The notes: generated from the sequence alone by a model not told the origin. DNA of 64,000 bases from Palsa-504 sp963818225 (GCA_963818225.1 CAWFRO010000014.1:248001-312000); one strand, 5' to 3'; positions 26,782 to 36,341 are shown, numbered from the stretch's first letter. Translations and numbers: made by a program.

Positions 26782-27600
26782 ATGCTAGCCAGACACCGCC
26801 AGTCGCTCATATTGCAGGTCGTCCGGAGCGACGGGAGCGCACGGGTCAGTGACCTGACTGCGCGGCTCGGCGTCTCTGATATGACGATCCGCCGGGATCT
26901 CGAGGTGCTCGCCCGCGACGGGCTCGTGGAGAAGGTGCACGGCGGCGCGGTGCTGCCGGGCACGCCCGCGAGTCATGAGCCGGGATTCGAGGCGAAGTTC
27001 GTGCTGGAACGGCCGGAGAAGAACGCGATCGCGCGGACGGCCGCGAGCATGGTCACACCCGGCATGGCGATCGCCCTGGCCGCCGGGACCACCACGTTCG
27101 CGCTGGCGCAGTGCCTGCTCGACGTGCCCGGGCTCACCATCGTGACCAACTCACTGCGGGTGACCAACCTGTTCAGCGGGGCGCGAGGAGGCCTGGACGG
27201 CACGGCCGACTCGGTGGTGCTGACCGGGGGGGTCCGCACCCCGTCGGACGCGCTGGTCGGCCCCATCGCCGACCTGACCATCCGCTCGCTGCACGTCGAC
27301 CTGCTCTTCCTCGGCTGTCACGGCTTCGACGCCGCAGCCGGCCTCACCACGCCCAACCTGGCTGAGGCCGAGACGAACCGGTCTTTCATCCGGGTCGCGC
27401 GGCAGGTCGTGCTGCTGGCCGACCACACCAAGTGGGGGCTGGTCAGCCTGAGCTCGTTCGCGCGGCTGAGCGAGGTCGACGTGCTCATCACCGACGACAT
27501 GCTGCCCGCCGACGCGCGTGCCGCAGCCGCAGAACAGGTCGGCGAGATGGTCTACGCGGAGAGCATGGCACCCAGCCACGCGCACCGCCAGGCGGGCTAG
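26782..27600 (+). CDS. DeoR/GlpR family transcriptional regulator
   Basis: This 272-residue regulator has the DeoR helix-turn-helix VSDLTARLGVSDMTIRRDLEVLARDGLVEKVHGGAV at residues 20-55 and a DeoR C-terminal sensor domain. The sensor includes GTTTFALAQCL, TNSLRVTNLF and FLGCHGFD. These proteins usually repress sugar-phosphate metabolism genes and bind a phosphorylated sugar. A very strong purine-rich ribosome binding site precedes the ATG. No sugar genes are adjacent, so the target is not evident. Confidence 0.92.
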   Translation: MLARHRQSLILQVVRSDGSARVSDLTARLGVSDMTIRRDLEVLARDGLVEKVHGGAVLPGTPASHEPGFEAKFVLERPEKNAIARTAASMVTPGMAIALAAGTTTFALAQCLLDVPGLTIVTNSLRVTNLFSGARGGLDGTADSVVLTGGVRTPSDALVGPIADLTIRSLHVDLLFLGCHGFDAAAGLTTPNLAEAETNRSFIRVARQVVLLADHTKWGLVSLSSFARLSEVDVLITDDMLPADARAAAAEQVGEMVYAESMAPSHAHRQAG

Positions 27601-27692
27601 CAGGAACGGGAACGGGGACGGGGATCAGTATGCGGCGGGGTGTCAGCAGGCGGCCGGGTGTCAGTGGGCGGCGGGGTCAGTAGGCGGCGGCG

Positions 27693-28889
27693 TCAGTAGG
27701 CGGTGACGATGGGCTTGCCCGCCGCGGGCTCGGCACCGTCTTCGGGCCCATTACCGTCGGCTCCGTCACCGCCTTCGCCGGAACGCTGCTCGGCGAGGCG
27801 CATGGCCTCCTCGATCAGGGTCTCCACGATGGCGGACTCGGGGACGGTCGCGATGACCTCGCCGCGGACGAAGATCTGGCCCTTGCCGTTGCCGGACGCG
27901 ACGCCGAGGTCCGCCTCGCGGGCCTCGCCGGGGCCGTTGACCACACAGCCCATGACCGCGACCCGCAGCGGGACCTCCAGGCCGTCCAGCCCGGCGGTCA
28001 CCTCCTCGGCCAGCTTGTACACGTCAACCTGGGCCCGGCCGCACGACGGGCAGGACACGATCTCCAGGCGCCGCTGCCGCATGCCAAGCGACTCCAGGAT
28101 CGAGATGCCGACCTTGACCTCCTCCACGGGAGGCGCGGACAGGGAGACCCGGATGGTGTCGCCGACGCCTTCGGCCAGCAGGGCGCCGAAGGCCACCGCG
28201 GACTTGATCGTCCCCTGGAACGTCGGGCCGGCCTCGGTCACGCCGAGATGCAGCGGGTAGTCACACTTGCGGGCGAGCAGCCGGTAGGCGTTGATCATCA
28301 CCACCGGGTCGTGGTGCTTGACCGAGATCTTGATGTCGCGGAACCCGTGCTCCTCGAACAGCGAGCACTCCCACAGCGCCGATTCGACCAGCGCCTCCGG
28401 GGTGGCCTTGCCGTACTTGGCCAGCAGCCGCTTGTCCAGCGAGCCGGCGTTGACGCCGATCCTGATCGGGATCCCGGCGGCGGACGCGGCCCGGGCGATC
28501 TCGGCCACCTTGTCGTCGAACTGCTTGATGTTGCCGGGGTTGACCCGGACCGCGGCGCAGCCGGCGTCGATCGCGGCGAACACGTACTTGGGCTGGAAGT
28601 GAATGTCGGCGATGACCGGGATCTGGGACTTGCGCGCGATGGCGGGCAGCGCGTCGGCGTCGTCCTGGGACGGGACGGCGACCCGGACGATCTGGCACCC
28701 GGCGGCGGTCAGCTCGGCGATCTGCTGCAAGGTGGCGTTCACGTCGGCGGTCAGCGTGGTGGTCATCGACTGCACAGTCACCGGCGCTCCCCCGCCCACC
28801 GGGACCGCGCCCACCATGACCTGGCGGGACGTGCGGCGCTCAGCCAGCGGCTCGGGCGGCGTCTGCGGCATACCGAGGTCAATACTCAT
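27693..28889 (-). CDS. ispG: 4-hydroxy-3-methylbut-2-enyl diphosphate synthase
   Basis: This enzyme is the penultimate step of the MEP isoprenoid pathway. The 398-residue product has the TIM-barrel (RVAVPSQDDADALPAI, RVNPGNI, GVNAGSLDKRLL, LHLGVTEAGP). The C-terminal 4Fe-4S domain has its three cysteines in SCPSCGRAQ and GCVVNGPGEA. ATG at 28889 (MSIDLG) has GGATGGGG just upstream and is preferred to the longer frame. The C-terminus carries an acidic Gly-rich tail, and short GGCGGCGGGGTCAG-type repeats lie at the stop. It follows the site-2 protease and dxr on the same strand. Confidence 0.95.
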   Translation of the reverse strand: MSIDLGMPQTPPEPLAERRTSRQVMVGAVPVGGGAPVTVQSMTTTLTADVNATLQQIAELTAAGCQIVRVAVPSQDDADALPAIARKSQIPVIADIHFQPKYVFAAIDAGCAAVRVNPGNIKQFDDKVAEIARAASAAGIPIRIGVNAGSLDKRLLAKYGKATPEALVESALWECSLFEEHGFRDIKISVKHHDPVVMINAYRLLARKCDYPLHLGVTEAGPTFQGTIKSAVAFGALLAEGVGDTIRVSLSAPPVEEVKVGISILESLGMRQRRLEIVSCPSCGRAQVDVYKLAEEVTAGLDGLEVPLRVAVMGCVVNGPGEAREADLGVASGNGKGQIFVRGEVIATVPESAIVETLIEEAMRLAEQRSGEGGDGADGNGPEDGAEPAAGKPIVTAY

Positions 28890-29030
28890 GAACCCCATCC
28901 GTTCGTTTGGCACATTCCCGAATCCCTCGACCCGCCCCATTGAACCATCACCTGGTGAACAGAAGGTGACCGACGCTGACGGGAACGTCGGATAACCAGG
29001 CCGGGCCGGCGAAGGCGGCGGCCCGGGAAG

Positions 29031-30230
29031 TCAGCCGTTGATGAAGTTCACCGGGTTGACGATGTCGGCCAGGATCACCGCGACGCTGAGGAACACCACC
29101 ACCATGAACAGGCTGAAGCTGACCGGCAGCAGCTTGGACATGTCGACCAGGCCCGGGTCGGGGCGACCGCGGACCCGGGCGAACCAGGCCCGGACCCGCT
29201 CATAGATGATCGCGGCGACGTGGCCGCCGTCCATCGGCAGCAGCGGGAGCAGGTTGAAGGCGCCGATGAAAATGTTCAGCGAGGCGATGAGCAGCAGCAC
29301 GAAGCTGACCTTGTACTGCCAGCCCCAGTCGGCGGCCACCGCGGCCCCGGTCGCCTCGGCCGCGCCGACCACGCCGACGACCTGACCGGCCGCGCTGCTC
29401 GACCGGTCACTGCTGAACAGCTTGGGCAGCGCTGAGGGCAGGGCCGCGACGGCGTGCGCCGAGCCGGCCAGGGTCTGGCCGAAGGTCGTGCCCGCGTACT
29501 TGATCGCGCCCAGCGGGCTGGCCACCTGGAACACCACGGCCGGCGCGATCCCCAGGTAGGCGCCGCTGCGGCCGCGGACGCTGGCCAGCGTCGTGTGCAG
29601 CGTCACCAGCTGGCCGTCGCGCTTGACGGTGATGGTGACAGGCTCGCCGGGCCGGGTGGCGCGGATCGCGTTGTCGAGCTGGGTCCAGGTGCTCACCTGG
29701 TGGCCGTTGAAGGCCGTCACCACGTCGCCGACCTGCAGTCCGGCCTGCTTGGCCGGGGACGCCGCGTCGGCCGCGGCACAGGTGCTGTTGTCGTAGGCGG
29801 TGAGGTTCGCGGGCACGCAGGTGCTGACCGTGCCGAGCTGGGTGACGTTGTCGTTCGCGATGCCGACACCGAGGGCCAGCCCGCCGATGAGCAGGAAGGC
29901 CAGCAGGAAGTGCATGGCCGAGCCGGCGCACAGCACCGCGATCCGCTGCCAGGCCGGCTTGCTGCGGAACGACCGGGCCTCGTCGTCGGGGTCCTCGGGA
30001 TCGTCCAGCGAGTGCATGCCGACGATCTTGACGAAGCCGCCCAGGGGCAGCGCCTTGATCCCGTATTCGGTCTCACCGCGCCAGGTGGACCAGATCGTCG
30101 GCCCGAAGCCGACGAAGTAGCGGGTGACCTTCATGCCGAATCTCTTGGCCAGCACGAAGTGACCGGTCTCGTGCAGCATGACGGAGACGAGAAGGGCGAC
30201 GATGAAGATGACCCAGCCGATCAGGTCCAT
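29031..30230 (-). CDS. Site-2 intramembrane metalloprotease, Rip1/RseP family
   Basis: This 399-residue membrane protease has the zinc site HETGH in the first helix (about residue 21) and the second metal-ligand motif LLPLLPMDGGH near residue 330. A PDZ domain between them spans about 160-230 (GLQVGDVVTAFNGHQV). Four hydrophobic segments are evident. In mycobacteria the orthologue Rip1 cleaves anti-sigma factors and sits between dxr and ispG, the same order as here. Its target anti-sigma factor is not in the window. Confidence 0.93.
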   Translation of the reverse strand: MDLIGWVIFIVALLVSVMLHETGHFVLAKRFGMKVTRYFVGFGPTIWSTWRGETEYGIKALPLGGFVKIVGMHSLDDPEDPDDEARSFRSKPAWQRIAVLCAGSAMHFLLAFLLIGGLALGVGIANDNVTQLGTVSTCVPANLTAYDNSTCAAADAASPAKQAGLQVGDVVTAFNGHQVSTWTQLDNAIRATRPGEPVTITVKRDGQLVTLHTTLASVRGRSGAYLGIAPAVVFQVASPLGAIKYAGTTFGQTLAGSAHAVAALPSALPKLFSSDRSSSAAGQVVGVVGAAEATGAAVAADWGWQYKVSFVLLLIASLNIFIGAFNLLPLLPMDGGHVAAIIYERVRAWFARVRGRPDPGLVDMSKLLPVSFSLFMVVVFLSVAVILADIVNPVNFING

Positions 30231-30270
30231 CCGGTCGTCCCCCTCTCTCGTATAGTTCAGTACGCGCAGG

Positions 30271-31473
30271 TCAGCATGCGTTTATCTCGGCCGCGCGCCG
30301 CCGGGCCCAGTCGTCGACGGCGAGCACCTCCGCCACGGTGGTGACGGCCGCGCGCGCGACGTCATGCTCTGAGAGTATCCGGGCCACGGTATCGACAATC
30401 CGGGTAAAGGCGATCCGGCCGGTCAGGAACTGCTCGACGCAGGCCTCGTTGGCGGCGTTGTAGACGGCCGGCGCGGTGCCTCCGGCCGCGGCCGCCTCCC
30501 GGGCCAGCGCGACCGCGGGGAACGCCCTGGTGTCCAGCGGCTCGAAGGTCCAGGCCGCGGCGGCGGACCAGTCCAGCCCGGGCGCGGCCTCGGGGACCCG
30601 GTCGGGCCAGGCCAGGGCGAGCGAGATCGGCAGCCGCATGTCGGGCGGGGAAGCCATGATGACGGTGGCGCCGTCGGTGAACTCCACCATCGAGTGCACG
30701 ATCGACTGCGGGTGCACGACCACGTCGATCCGGTCCAGCCCGAGGCCGAACAGCAGATGCGCCTCGATCACCTCCAGACCCTTGTTGACCAGCGTCGCGG
30801 AGTTGACCGTGACCAGCGGCCCCATCTTCCAGGTGGGGTGGGCGAGCGCCTGCTCCGGGGTGACGTCGGCCAGGTCGTCCCGGCGCCAGCCACGGAACGG
30901 CCCGCCGCTCGCGGTCAGCACCAGCCGCCGCACCTCAGACGGCGCGCCGGCCCGCAGGCACTGGGCGATGGTGGAGTGCTCGGAGTCCACGGGCACGATC
31001 TGCCCGGGCTTGGCCCGGCTGGTCACCAGCGAGCCGCCGATGATCAGCGACTCCTTGTTGGCCAGGGCCAGCACCCGCCCGGCGTCCAGCGCGGCCAGCG
31101 TGGCCTGCAGCCCGGCCGCGCCGGTCACCCCGTTGAGCACCACGTCGGCTGGCCACCCGGCCACCTCGCAGACCGCCTCCGGACCAGCGAGAACCTGGGG
31201 CAGGGGGCTCGCGGCACGGCCCGTTAGGCCAGGAAGGCAGTCGCGGAGTGCGGCCTGCACGCCGGCCGCGGCGCCCGGCGTGGCCACGGCGACGGCGCCC
31301 ACCCTGAACTCGGCGGCCTGCCGGGCCAGGACCTCTGGGTGGCCGCCGCCCGCGGCCAGCGCCGTGACGCGGAAGCGGCCGGGATTGCGCCTGATGATGT
31401 CGAGGGCCTGGGTGCCGATGGAGCCGGTCGACCCCAGGATCACCACGTCGCGCGGCGGTCCGGAGAAGGTCAC
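30271..31473 (-). CDS. dxr: 1-deoxy-D-xylulose-5-phosphate reductoisomerase
   Basis: This enzyme converts DXP to MEP with NADPH. The 400-residue product begins with the dinucleotide-binding GSTGSIGTQALDII. Substrate and metal motifs are NKESLIIGG, VDSEHSTIAQCL and LTASGGPFR, and the C-terminal helical domain with NAANEACVEQFL is intact. It is the first gene of the dxr-protease-ispG run and is separated from the upstream secreted phosphatase gene by a strong terminator. Confidence 0.95.
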   Translation of the reverse strand: MTFSGPPRDVVILGSTGSIGTQALDIIRRNPGRFRVTALAAGGGHPEVLARQAAEFRVGAVAVATPGAAAGVQAALRDCLPGLTGRAASPLPQVLAGPEAVCEVAGWPADVVLNGVTGAAGLQATLAALDAGRVLALANKESLIIGGSLVTSRAKPGQIVPVDSEHSTIAQCLRAGAPSEVRRLVLTASGGPFRGWRRDDLADVTPEQALAHPTWKMGPLVTVNSATLVNKGLEVIEAHLLFGLGLDRIDVVVHPQSIVHSMVEFTDGATVIMASPPDMRLPISLALAWPDRVPEAAPGLDWSAAAAWTFEPLDTRAFPAVALAREAAAAGGTAPAVYNAANEACVEQFLTGRIAFTRIVDTVARILSEHDVARAAVTTVAEVLAVDDWARRRAAEINAC

Positions 31474-31512
31474 CGCCCAATTGTGCCACGCCCGCGCCGG
31501 GGGCAGACATGA

Positions 31513-31546
31513 CTGCGGGCCGCCACCGAGGGGTGGCGGCCCGCAG
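31513..31546 (-). terminator. Strong hairpin terminator after the secreted phosphatase gene
   Basis: A perfect 15-bp stem (31513-31527 with 31532-31546) and a GAGG tetraloop lie seven bases past the stop of the 31553-34042 gene and ahead of dxr. It should insulate dxr from read-through. Confidence 0.85.
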
Positions 31547-31552
31547 CGGTGA

Positions 31553-34042
31553 TCAGGCGTTATGCGCCAGCAGGGCGGCCCCGGCGATGACCGCCTGGCA
31601 GGCGACCGTCTGCGCGCCGGCCGCGAAGATCGGCTTGTTGCCGAACGCGGCCGCTTCGAGCTCGCCCTTTATCCGCAGGGCAAGTGCGTCGCGGACCTTG
31701 TCCAGCCCGGTCAGCGCCTTGTCGGTGGAGATGTAGCGGGCGTCCCCAGCCGAGCTGCTCTCGATCGCCTTGGTGTCGGCCTGAAGGGTGTAGGCCCCGA
31801 ACTGGCCGACGCTGGAGTTGAGCTGCTTGTAGCAGGCCCCCAGGGCGGCCACGCCGGACCCGCTGAGCGCGTGATTCGGGTCGGCCACGATCTGGGTGAT
31901 GACCCGGCCGTCGTGCTCGTAGTCGTCCTTCAGGCCGGCCAGGTAGATCAGCGTGGGCCGGATGTCGGTCTCATCCGCCCAGGTGCCGGTCGTGCCGCTG
32001 TTGATCACCTCGATCTGGCCGCTGTTGGGGCCCGCGGAGTTCGGGCCCGCGTTCGCGGCCGTGCCGTCCAGGCCGAGCTTTTTGACCCCGGGCCCGGCGA
32101 AGGCGGCGTAGTTCGTGTCGATCTCGGCGGCGTAGTCACCGTGGTCGTAGGCGAAGCCGGCATTCTGGGTGACGCACGGGCTGCACGTCGCGCTGCCTGG
32201 GGACAGGAAGTAGTCCGGCTTGGCGAACATGGCGAACGTCGGCGTCCGGGCCGGGTCGGCGTTGACCATGTGCAGGATCGCCTCCTCGGCCGGGTCGGCC
32301 AGGTAGTTCGTGATCGGCTGGGTGCCGCCCGCGTACGGGTTGTCCGCGGTCAGCCCGGCCACGTCGCGCTCCAGGGTGCGGACCGCGGGGGCGTTCGGGC
32401 CGGGATCACCGGTCACGTAGAACTCCGGTGCGGTGTCGGCTTCCAGGCTGAACGGCGTGGTGTTGCTCTTCTGGGTGGCCAGCAGGCCGGTCACGTTGCC
32501 GGCCAGCTCGCCGAAGGACCCGGCCGGGTAGGTGCACGGCACGTCGGGGGTGACGGTGTTGCCGGAGACGGTCGCGCCGTCGCAGCTGGCCGGGGTGGGC
32601 TGGATGGACCGCCCGACGTTGGCGCCGGCCTCATGGTCGCCCTCGTCGGAGCTCAGCACGAACTCCGTGTTCGACGGGGTGATGCCGTCCTTGGCCAGCC
32701 GCTGGAAGAAGGAGCCGAAGGCCTGGTTGTAGTACTGCGCCTGGGCGACGTAGCAGGCGCTGCCGCTGCCGAGCGCGGCCGGGGCGCCGTTGCAGGCGGC
32801 CACCCCGGGGATGTTCTCGTTGCCGTGGATGTCGGAGATGTAGCCGTTCACCACCGGCACGCCCGACTCGAGCATGTCGGCCATGTAGGCCAGCGACTGC
32901 GAGGCGTTGATGGTGCTAAACCCGGGGAAGCCGGGGTGGTTGGTGAGGAACGCGCCGTTGATCTGGTTGCCGTTCTCGTCGACCAGGTTCCCGGCCGAGT
33001 TGGTGACCTGGTACCCGTTGCCGTTCGTCTTGTTCGGCGTGCCCGCACCGAGCTGCGGCGCGATGTACCGGTGGCCGAACAGCGCCTGGAAGCCGCTGTA
33101 CCCGCCCGGCTCGTTCGGCAGCACGTCGGCCGCGGCGGTCGCCGACGGGGTGGTCTGGTTGCCCCGGTCCCCCCGGGCGGTGGCGCAGAACGCGTTGCCC
33201 AGGGCACAGTGCACGGCGACGCCGACGTAGTCCGCGGTCTCGGCGTCCTTGAACGAGTCGGGGTCCGCGGCGAGCTGCTGGACCTCGGGCGAGTCGGCGC
33301 CGAACACCTTGGGGAAGTCGACGCGAGTATTCTCCAGCTCCTGGTTCGCCGTGGACACGTCGCCCACGTCGCAGCCGGCCCGGGTGAACGGAACCCACGG
33401 CGCCGGGGTGATGGTGTCCGGCGTCACGGGCTGCGCGGCGGTGGCGGGCGGCACCGGCGCGTAGACCATGTTCGGGTTGGTGTCGTGGGCCGGGCTCGGG
33501 GTCTTGGCGGTGTCGAAGACCGGGTCGGTCCAGTAGGCGAACGAGCTGGCCGGGTCGGTGGTGTTGAAGCTGCCGTTCGGGCCGTCGGTGTTGTAGGCCT
33601 GGTAGCTGTTGGATACCGGCATGCCCTGCCGGTCGCCGTACAGGCCGGTGTTGGTGGTCAGGATGTCATCGGCGGTGTGCGCGATCAGCGGGGTGTGGCT
33701 GTTCGACAGGAACGTGCCGTTGCTTTCGAAGAAGTTCAGCAGGTAGGGCATCATTTCCAGATCTGACGGGACGTTGGGGTTGTCCCGGAAGAAGTGCACA
33801 TTGTCGAACGTGAGCTGCACGATGTGCTGCACGCCGTTGCCGAGGTGACAGCTCGAGGAGCTGTCGTCGGCGAGCGAGGTGGCCTTGGCCGGGGCAGCGG
33901 CGCTGGCCGCACTGCCCGTGGCGGCGAACGACGTCCCTGCCAGGCCCAGCAGGCCGAGCAGGGCTGCCGAGCTGGCCGCGGCGGTGACGCGGAACCACGT
34001 CGCGCGGCTCCTGGCCAGGCCGGCATCCCGACGTCTGTCCAT
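31553..34042 (-). CDS. Secreted alkaline-phosphatase-superfamily hydrolase
   Basis: This 829-residue protein has a Sec-type signal (ATWFRVTAAASSAALLGLLGLAGTSFA). The mature part has an alkaline-phosphatase/sulfatase-like layout: a start strand HIVQLTFDNVHFFRD, a probable nucleophile region HTPLIAHTADD, metal-ligand segments SSDEGDHEAG and YDHGDYAAEID, and a closing ADETDIRPTLIYLAGL. The specific activity (phosphoesterase, phosphonate or sulfatase-like) cannot be set from sequence alone. It is monocistronic, with a 12-bp palindrome about 110 bp upstream. A C-terminal helical region of about 100 residues is additional. Confidence 0.8.
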   Translation of the reverse strand: MDRRRDAGLARSRATWFRVTAAASSAALLGLLGLAGTSFAATGSAASAAAPAKATSLADDSSSSCHLGNGVQHIVQLTFDNVHFFRDNPNVPSDLEMMPYLLNFFESNGTFLSNSHTPLIAHTADDILTTNTGLYGDRQGMPVSNSYQAYNTDGPNGSFNTTDPASSFAYWTDPVFDTAKTPSPAHDTNPNMVYAPVPPATAAQPVTPDTITPAPWVPFTRAGCDVGDVSTANQELENTRVDFPKVFGADSPEVQQLAADPDSFKDAETADYVGVAVHCALGNAFCATARGDRGNQTTPSATAAADVLPNEPGGYSGFQALFGHRYIAPQLGAGTPNKTNGNGYQVTNSAGNLVDENGNQINGAFLTNHPGFPGFSTINASQSLAYMADMLESGVPVVNGYISDIHGNENIPGVAACNGAPAALGSGSACYVAQAQYYNQAFGSFFQRLAKDGITPSNTEFVLSSDEGDHEAGANVGRSIQPTPASCDGATVSGNTVTPDVPCTYPAGSFGELAGNVTGLLATQKSNTTPFSLEADTAPEFYVTGDPGPNAPAVRTLERDVAGLTADNPYAGGTQPITNYLADPAEEAILHMVNADPARTPTFAMFAKPDYFLSPGSATCSPCVTQNAGFAYDHGDYAAEIDTNYAAFAGPGVKKLGLDGTAANAGPNSAGPNSGQIEVINSGTTGTWADETDIRPTLIYLAGLKDDYEHDGRVITQIVADPNHALSGSGVAALGACYKQLNSSVGQFGAYTLQADTKAIESSSAGDARYISTDKALTGLDKVRDALALRIKGELEAAAFGNKPIFAAGAQTVACQAVIAGAALLAHNA

Positions 34043-34144
34043 GAAATCTTCCTCTCAACCGTGAAGCGCGGGCCGCCCAGTAGGCACCGCGGGTGCCCAC
34101 GATGCCACGCTTCGGCGCACCGGTTAAGAGGCTTATTGGTGTCA

Positions 34145-34156
34145 ATTTGCGCAAAT
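34145..34156. promoter_or_regulatory. Perfect 12-bp palindrome upstream of the secreted phosphatase gene
   Basis: ATTTGCGCAAAT lies about 105 bp before the ATG in a locally AT-rich stretch and could be a repressor site. It does not resemble the direct-repeat PHO box. Confidence 0.35.
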
Positions 34157-34255
34157 CTGGGGAAATATTGGACCCGTCCTGGCTTCGGGCGCGGAAACAG
34201 GCGGGCAGGCCAGCGCGCAAGCGCTGCTCCGGCCCGGCCCGATGGCGGCGGCCCC

Positions 34256-34534
34256 TTACTCCAGGAGCAAGATCCGGCGGGCCAGGGCGAAATCATCGGC
34301 GGTCAGCCCGCCCGCGGAATGCGTGCTGAGCGTCAGCGTCACCTTGTTCCACGAAATCGCGATGTTGGGATGGTGGTTGGCCTTCTCGGCTAGGTAGGCG
34401 ACGGCGCCGACGAAAAAGATCGCGTCGCGGAAGTCGGCGCGCTCGATGACCGTGGTGAGCGAGCCGCCGTCGCGCGTCCAGGACGGGACGGTCTTCAGCT
34501 CGATCTCGATGAGCTCCTCGGGGAGAGTTTCCAT
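34256..34534 (-). CDS. 4a-hydroxytetrahydrobiopterin dehydratase (PCD/DCoH)
   Basis: This 92-residue protein belongs to the pterin-4a-carbinolamine dehydratase family, with the signature HHPNIAISWNKVTLTLSTHSAGGLT containing the active-site histidines. ATG at 34534 (METLPEELIEI) matches the usual length; an upstream extension would run into the gcvT start. No aromatic hydroxylase is nearby, so its role here (pterin recycling or another) is unclear. It is divergent from gcvT with only 23 bp between start codons. Confidence 0.9.
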   Translation of the reverse strand: METLPEELIEIELKTVPSWTRDGGSLTTVIERADFRDAIFFVGAVAYLAEKANHHPNIAISWNKVTLTLSTHSAGGLTADDFALARRILLLE

Positions 34535-34557
34535 GGGTACGGCATACCATTGCGCAG

Positions 34558-35657
34558 GTGACGTCATCAAGCCGCACCCCGCTGCTGGAGGTGCACGCCC
34601 GGCTCGGGGCGGTCATGACCTCGTTCGCCGGCTGGCAGATGCCGTTGCGCTACGGGAGCGAGACGGCCGAGCATCAGGCGGTGCGGCACGCGGCCGGGCT
34701 GTTCGACCTGTCCCACATGGGGGAGATCACGGTGACCGGGCCGGGGCCGGCCAGGCCCTGGATTACGCGCTGACCGGGTCCTTGTCGGTGCTCGGGCTCG
34801 GGCGGGCCAGGTACACGATGATCTGCGCGGCCGACGGCGGCGTGCTCGATGATCTGGTCGTGTACCGGCAGGGTGAGCAGGAGTTCCTGGTCGTGGCGAA
34901 CGCCTCGAACACGGCCACCGTCTACGCCGAGCTGCGCTCCCGGGCCGCCGGTTACGATACGGTCGTCGCGGACGCCACCGACGAGACCGCGCTGATCGCC
35001 ATCCAGGGACCGGCCGCGGCCGGGATCCTCGGACCGCTGACCGGGCTGGACGTGGCCGCGATGAGGTATTACGCAGGAGCGTTCGGCGACGTGGCGGGCT
35101 TCCCGGCCTGGGTGGCCCGGACCGGGTACACGGGGGAGGACGGCTTCGAGGTGTTCGGCCGGCCAGGTGACGCCCCCGCTGTCTGGGCGGCGCTGGCGTC
35201 GGCGGGCGCCCCGGCCGGCCTGGTCCCGGCCGGGCTGGCGGCCCGCGATACGCTCCGGCTCAAGGCCGGCATGCCGCTGTACGGCAACGAGCTCGGCCCG
35301 GACATGACACCCTTCGAAGCGGGCTTGGGACGGGTGGTGAAGTTCGATAAGCCAGGTGATTTCGTCGGGCGTTCGGCGCTGGCTGAGCGGGCGTCCTCGG
35401 GACCCCGCCTGCAGCTGGTCGGGCTCACGATGCAATCCCGCCGGATCGCCAGGCACGGCTACCCGGTGTTCGCGGATGGCCAGGAGGCCGGGACCGTCAC
35501 GAGCGGCGCTCCGTCTCCCACCCTCGGCCGGCCGATCGCCATGGCCTACCTGACCGCTGAGGTTGACGTGCGCGATGCTGTACTTTCTGTCGGCATCCGG
35601 GGCGAAGCCGTCCCGGCTGAGCTGACCGATCTGCCGTTTTACTCCAGGAGTCGATAA
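34558..35657 (+). CDS. gcvT: Glycine cleavage system aminomethyltransferase (one frame break)
   Basis: The T-protein transfers the methylene group from the H-protein to tetrahydrofolate. RTPLLEVHARLGAVMTSFAGWQMPLRY and GLFDLSHMGEI mark the N-terminus. After VTGP the frame changes near 34750 and continues as GQALDYALTGSLSVL with the rest of the GCV_T and C-terminal barrel domains. ARTGYTGEDGFE and LRLKAGMPLYGNEL are present. The break coincides with a G-rich run and looks like an indel error. GTG at 34558 lacks an obvious ribosome binding site, so the mRNA may be leaderless. gcvH follows by two bases. Confidence 0.92.
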
Positions 35658-35659
35658 CG

Positions 35660-36061
35660 ATGAGCATCCCAGCCGAACTGCGCTACACGGCCGAGCACGA
35701 GTGGGTCTCCGTCGAGGGCACCCTGGCGTCGGTCGGGATCACCGAGTACGCGACGCAGCAGCTCGGTGACGTGGTCTACGTGTCCCTGCCGTCGGTCGGC
35801 GCTTCGGTCACGGCCGGCGAGCCATGCGGTGAGGTCGAGTCGGTCAAGTCCGTCAGCGACCTGTACTCGCCGGTGGACGGCGAGGTCACCGAGGTCAACG
35901 CCGAGCTGGAAGACGATCCCTCGCTGGTCAACGCCGAGCCGTATACGGCCGGGTGGATGTTCCGGGTGCAAGTGCCCCAGGACAGCTCCGGCGACGCCGC
36001 CCTGCCGACCGACCTGCTGTCGGCGGCCGAGTACGAGGACCTGACCAAGAGCGCCGACTAG
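35660..36061 (+). CDS. gcvH: Glycine cleavage system H protein
   Basis: This 133-residue lipoyl carrier protein has the lipoylation site Lys in ESVKSVSDLYSPVDGEV (about residue 65) and the start IPAELRYTAEHEWV typical of the family. It is directly downstream of gcvT and surely cotranscribed. The P-protein gene (gcvP) is not in the window. Its stop overlaps the convergent DUF3618 gene stop. Confidence 0.95.
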   Translation: MSIPAELRYTAEHEWVSVEGTLASVGITEYATQQLGDVVYVSLPSVGASVTAGEPCGEVESVKSVSDLYSPVDGEVTEVNAELEDDPSLVNAEPYTAGWMFRVQVPQDSSGDAALPTDLLSAAEYEDLTKSAD

Positions 36062-36341
36062 CGCTTGGTGGCGGCCTGGTGGGCTGGTGCTGCGGTGGCG
36101 CAGCAGGAGCAGGATGGTCACGCTCACCACGATCGCGGCCGTGGCGGCGCCCGCCATGAGCGGGTCGATCTGGCCGGCCCGCTCGCGGAGCTCGGAGCCT
36201 GGCCCGCTCGACGTTCTTCTTCGGGCTCACCCGGTCGGAGATGGCGTCGATGGTGCGCGCCAGCTCAGCGCGGGTGCGGTCGATGTCCGCCACCAGCGTC
36301 TCCTGATTGACGGACTTCGATTCGGTATCCGCGTCAGCCAT
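36058..36341 (-). CDS. DUF3618 membrane protein (frame broken)
   Basis: The N-terminus NQETLVADIDRTRAELARTIDAISDRVSPKKNVERA is the DUF3618 domain. In the next frame AGQIDPLMAGAATAAIVVSVTILLLLRH supplies the expected single membrane helix, and a third frame gives a basic end at 36058. Two small indels (near 36205 and 36095) would rejoin the roughly 95-residue protein. These proteins are common in actinomycetes beside phage-holin-like (DUF1469) genes, and their role is unknown. The stop codon overlaps the gcvH stop. Confidence 0.72.

Noticed and set aside
34043..34180. PHO box upstream of the secreted phosphatase gene
   Set aside because: No pair of GTTCACC-type direct repeats at 11-bp spacing can be seen; only a 12-bp palindrome is present.
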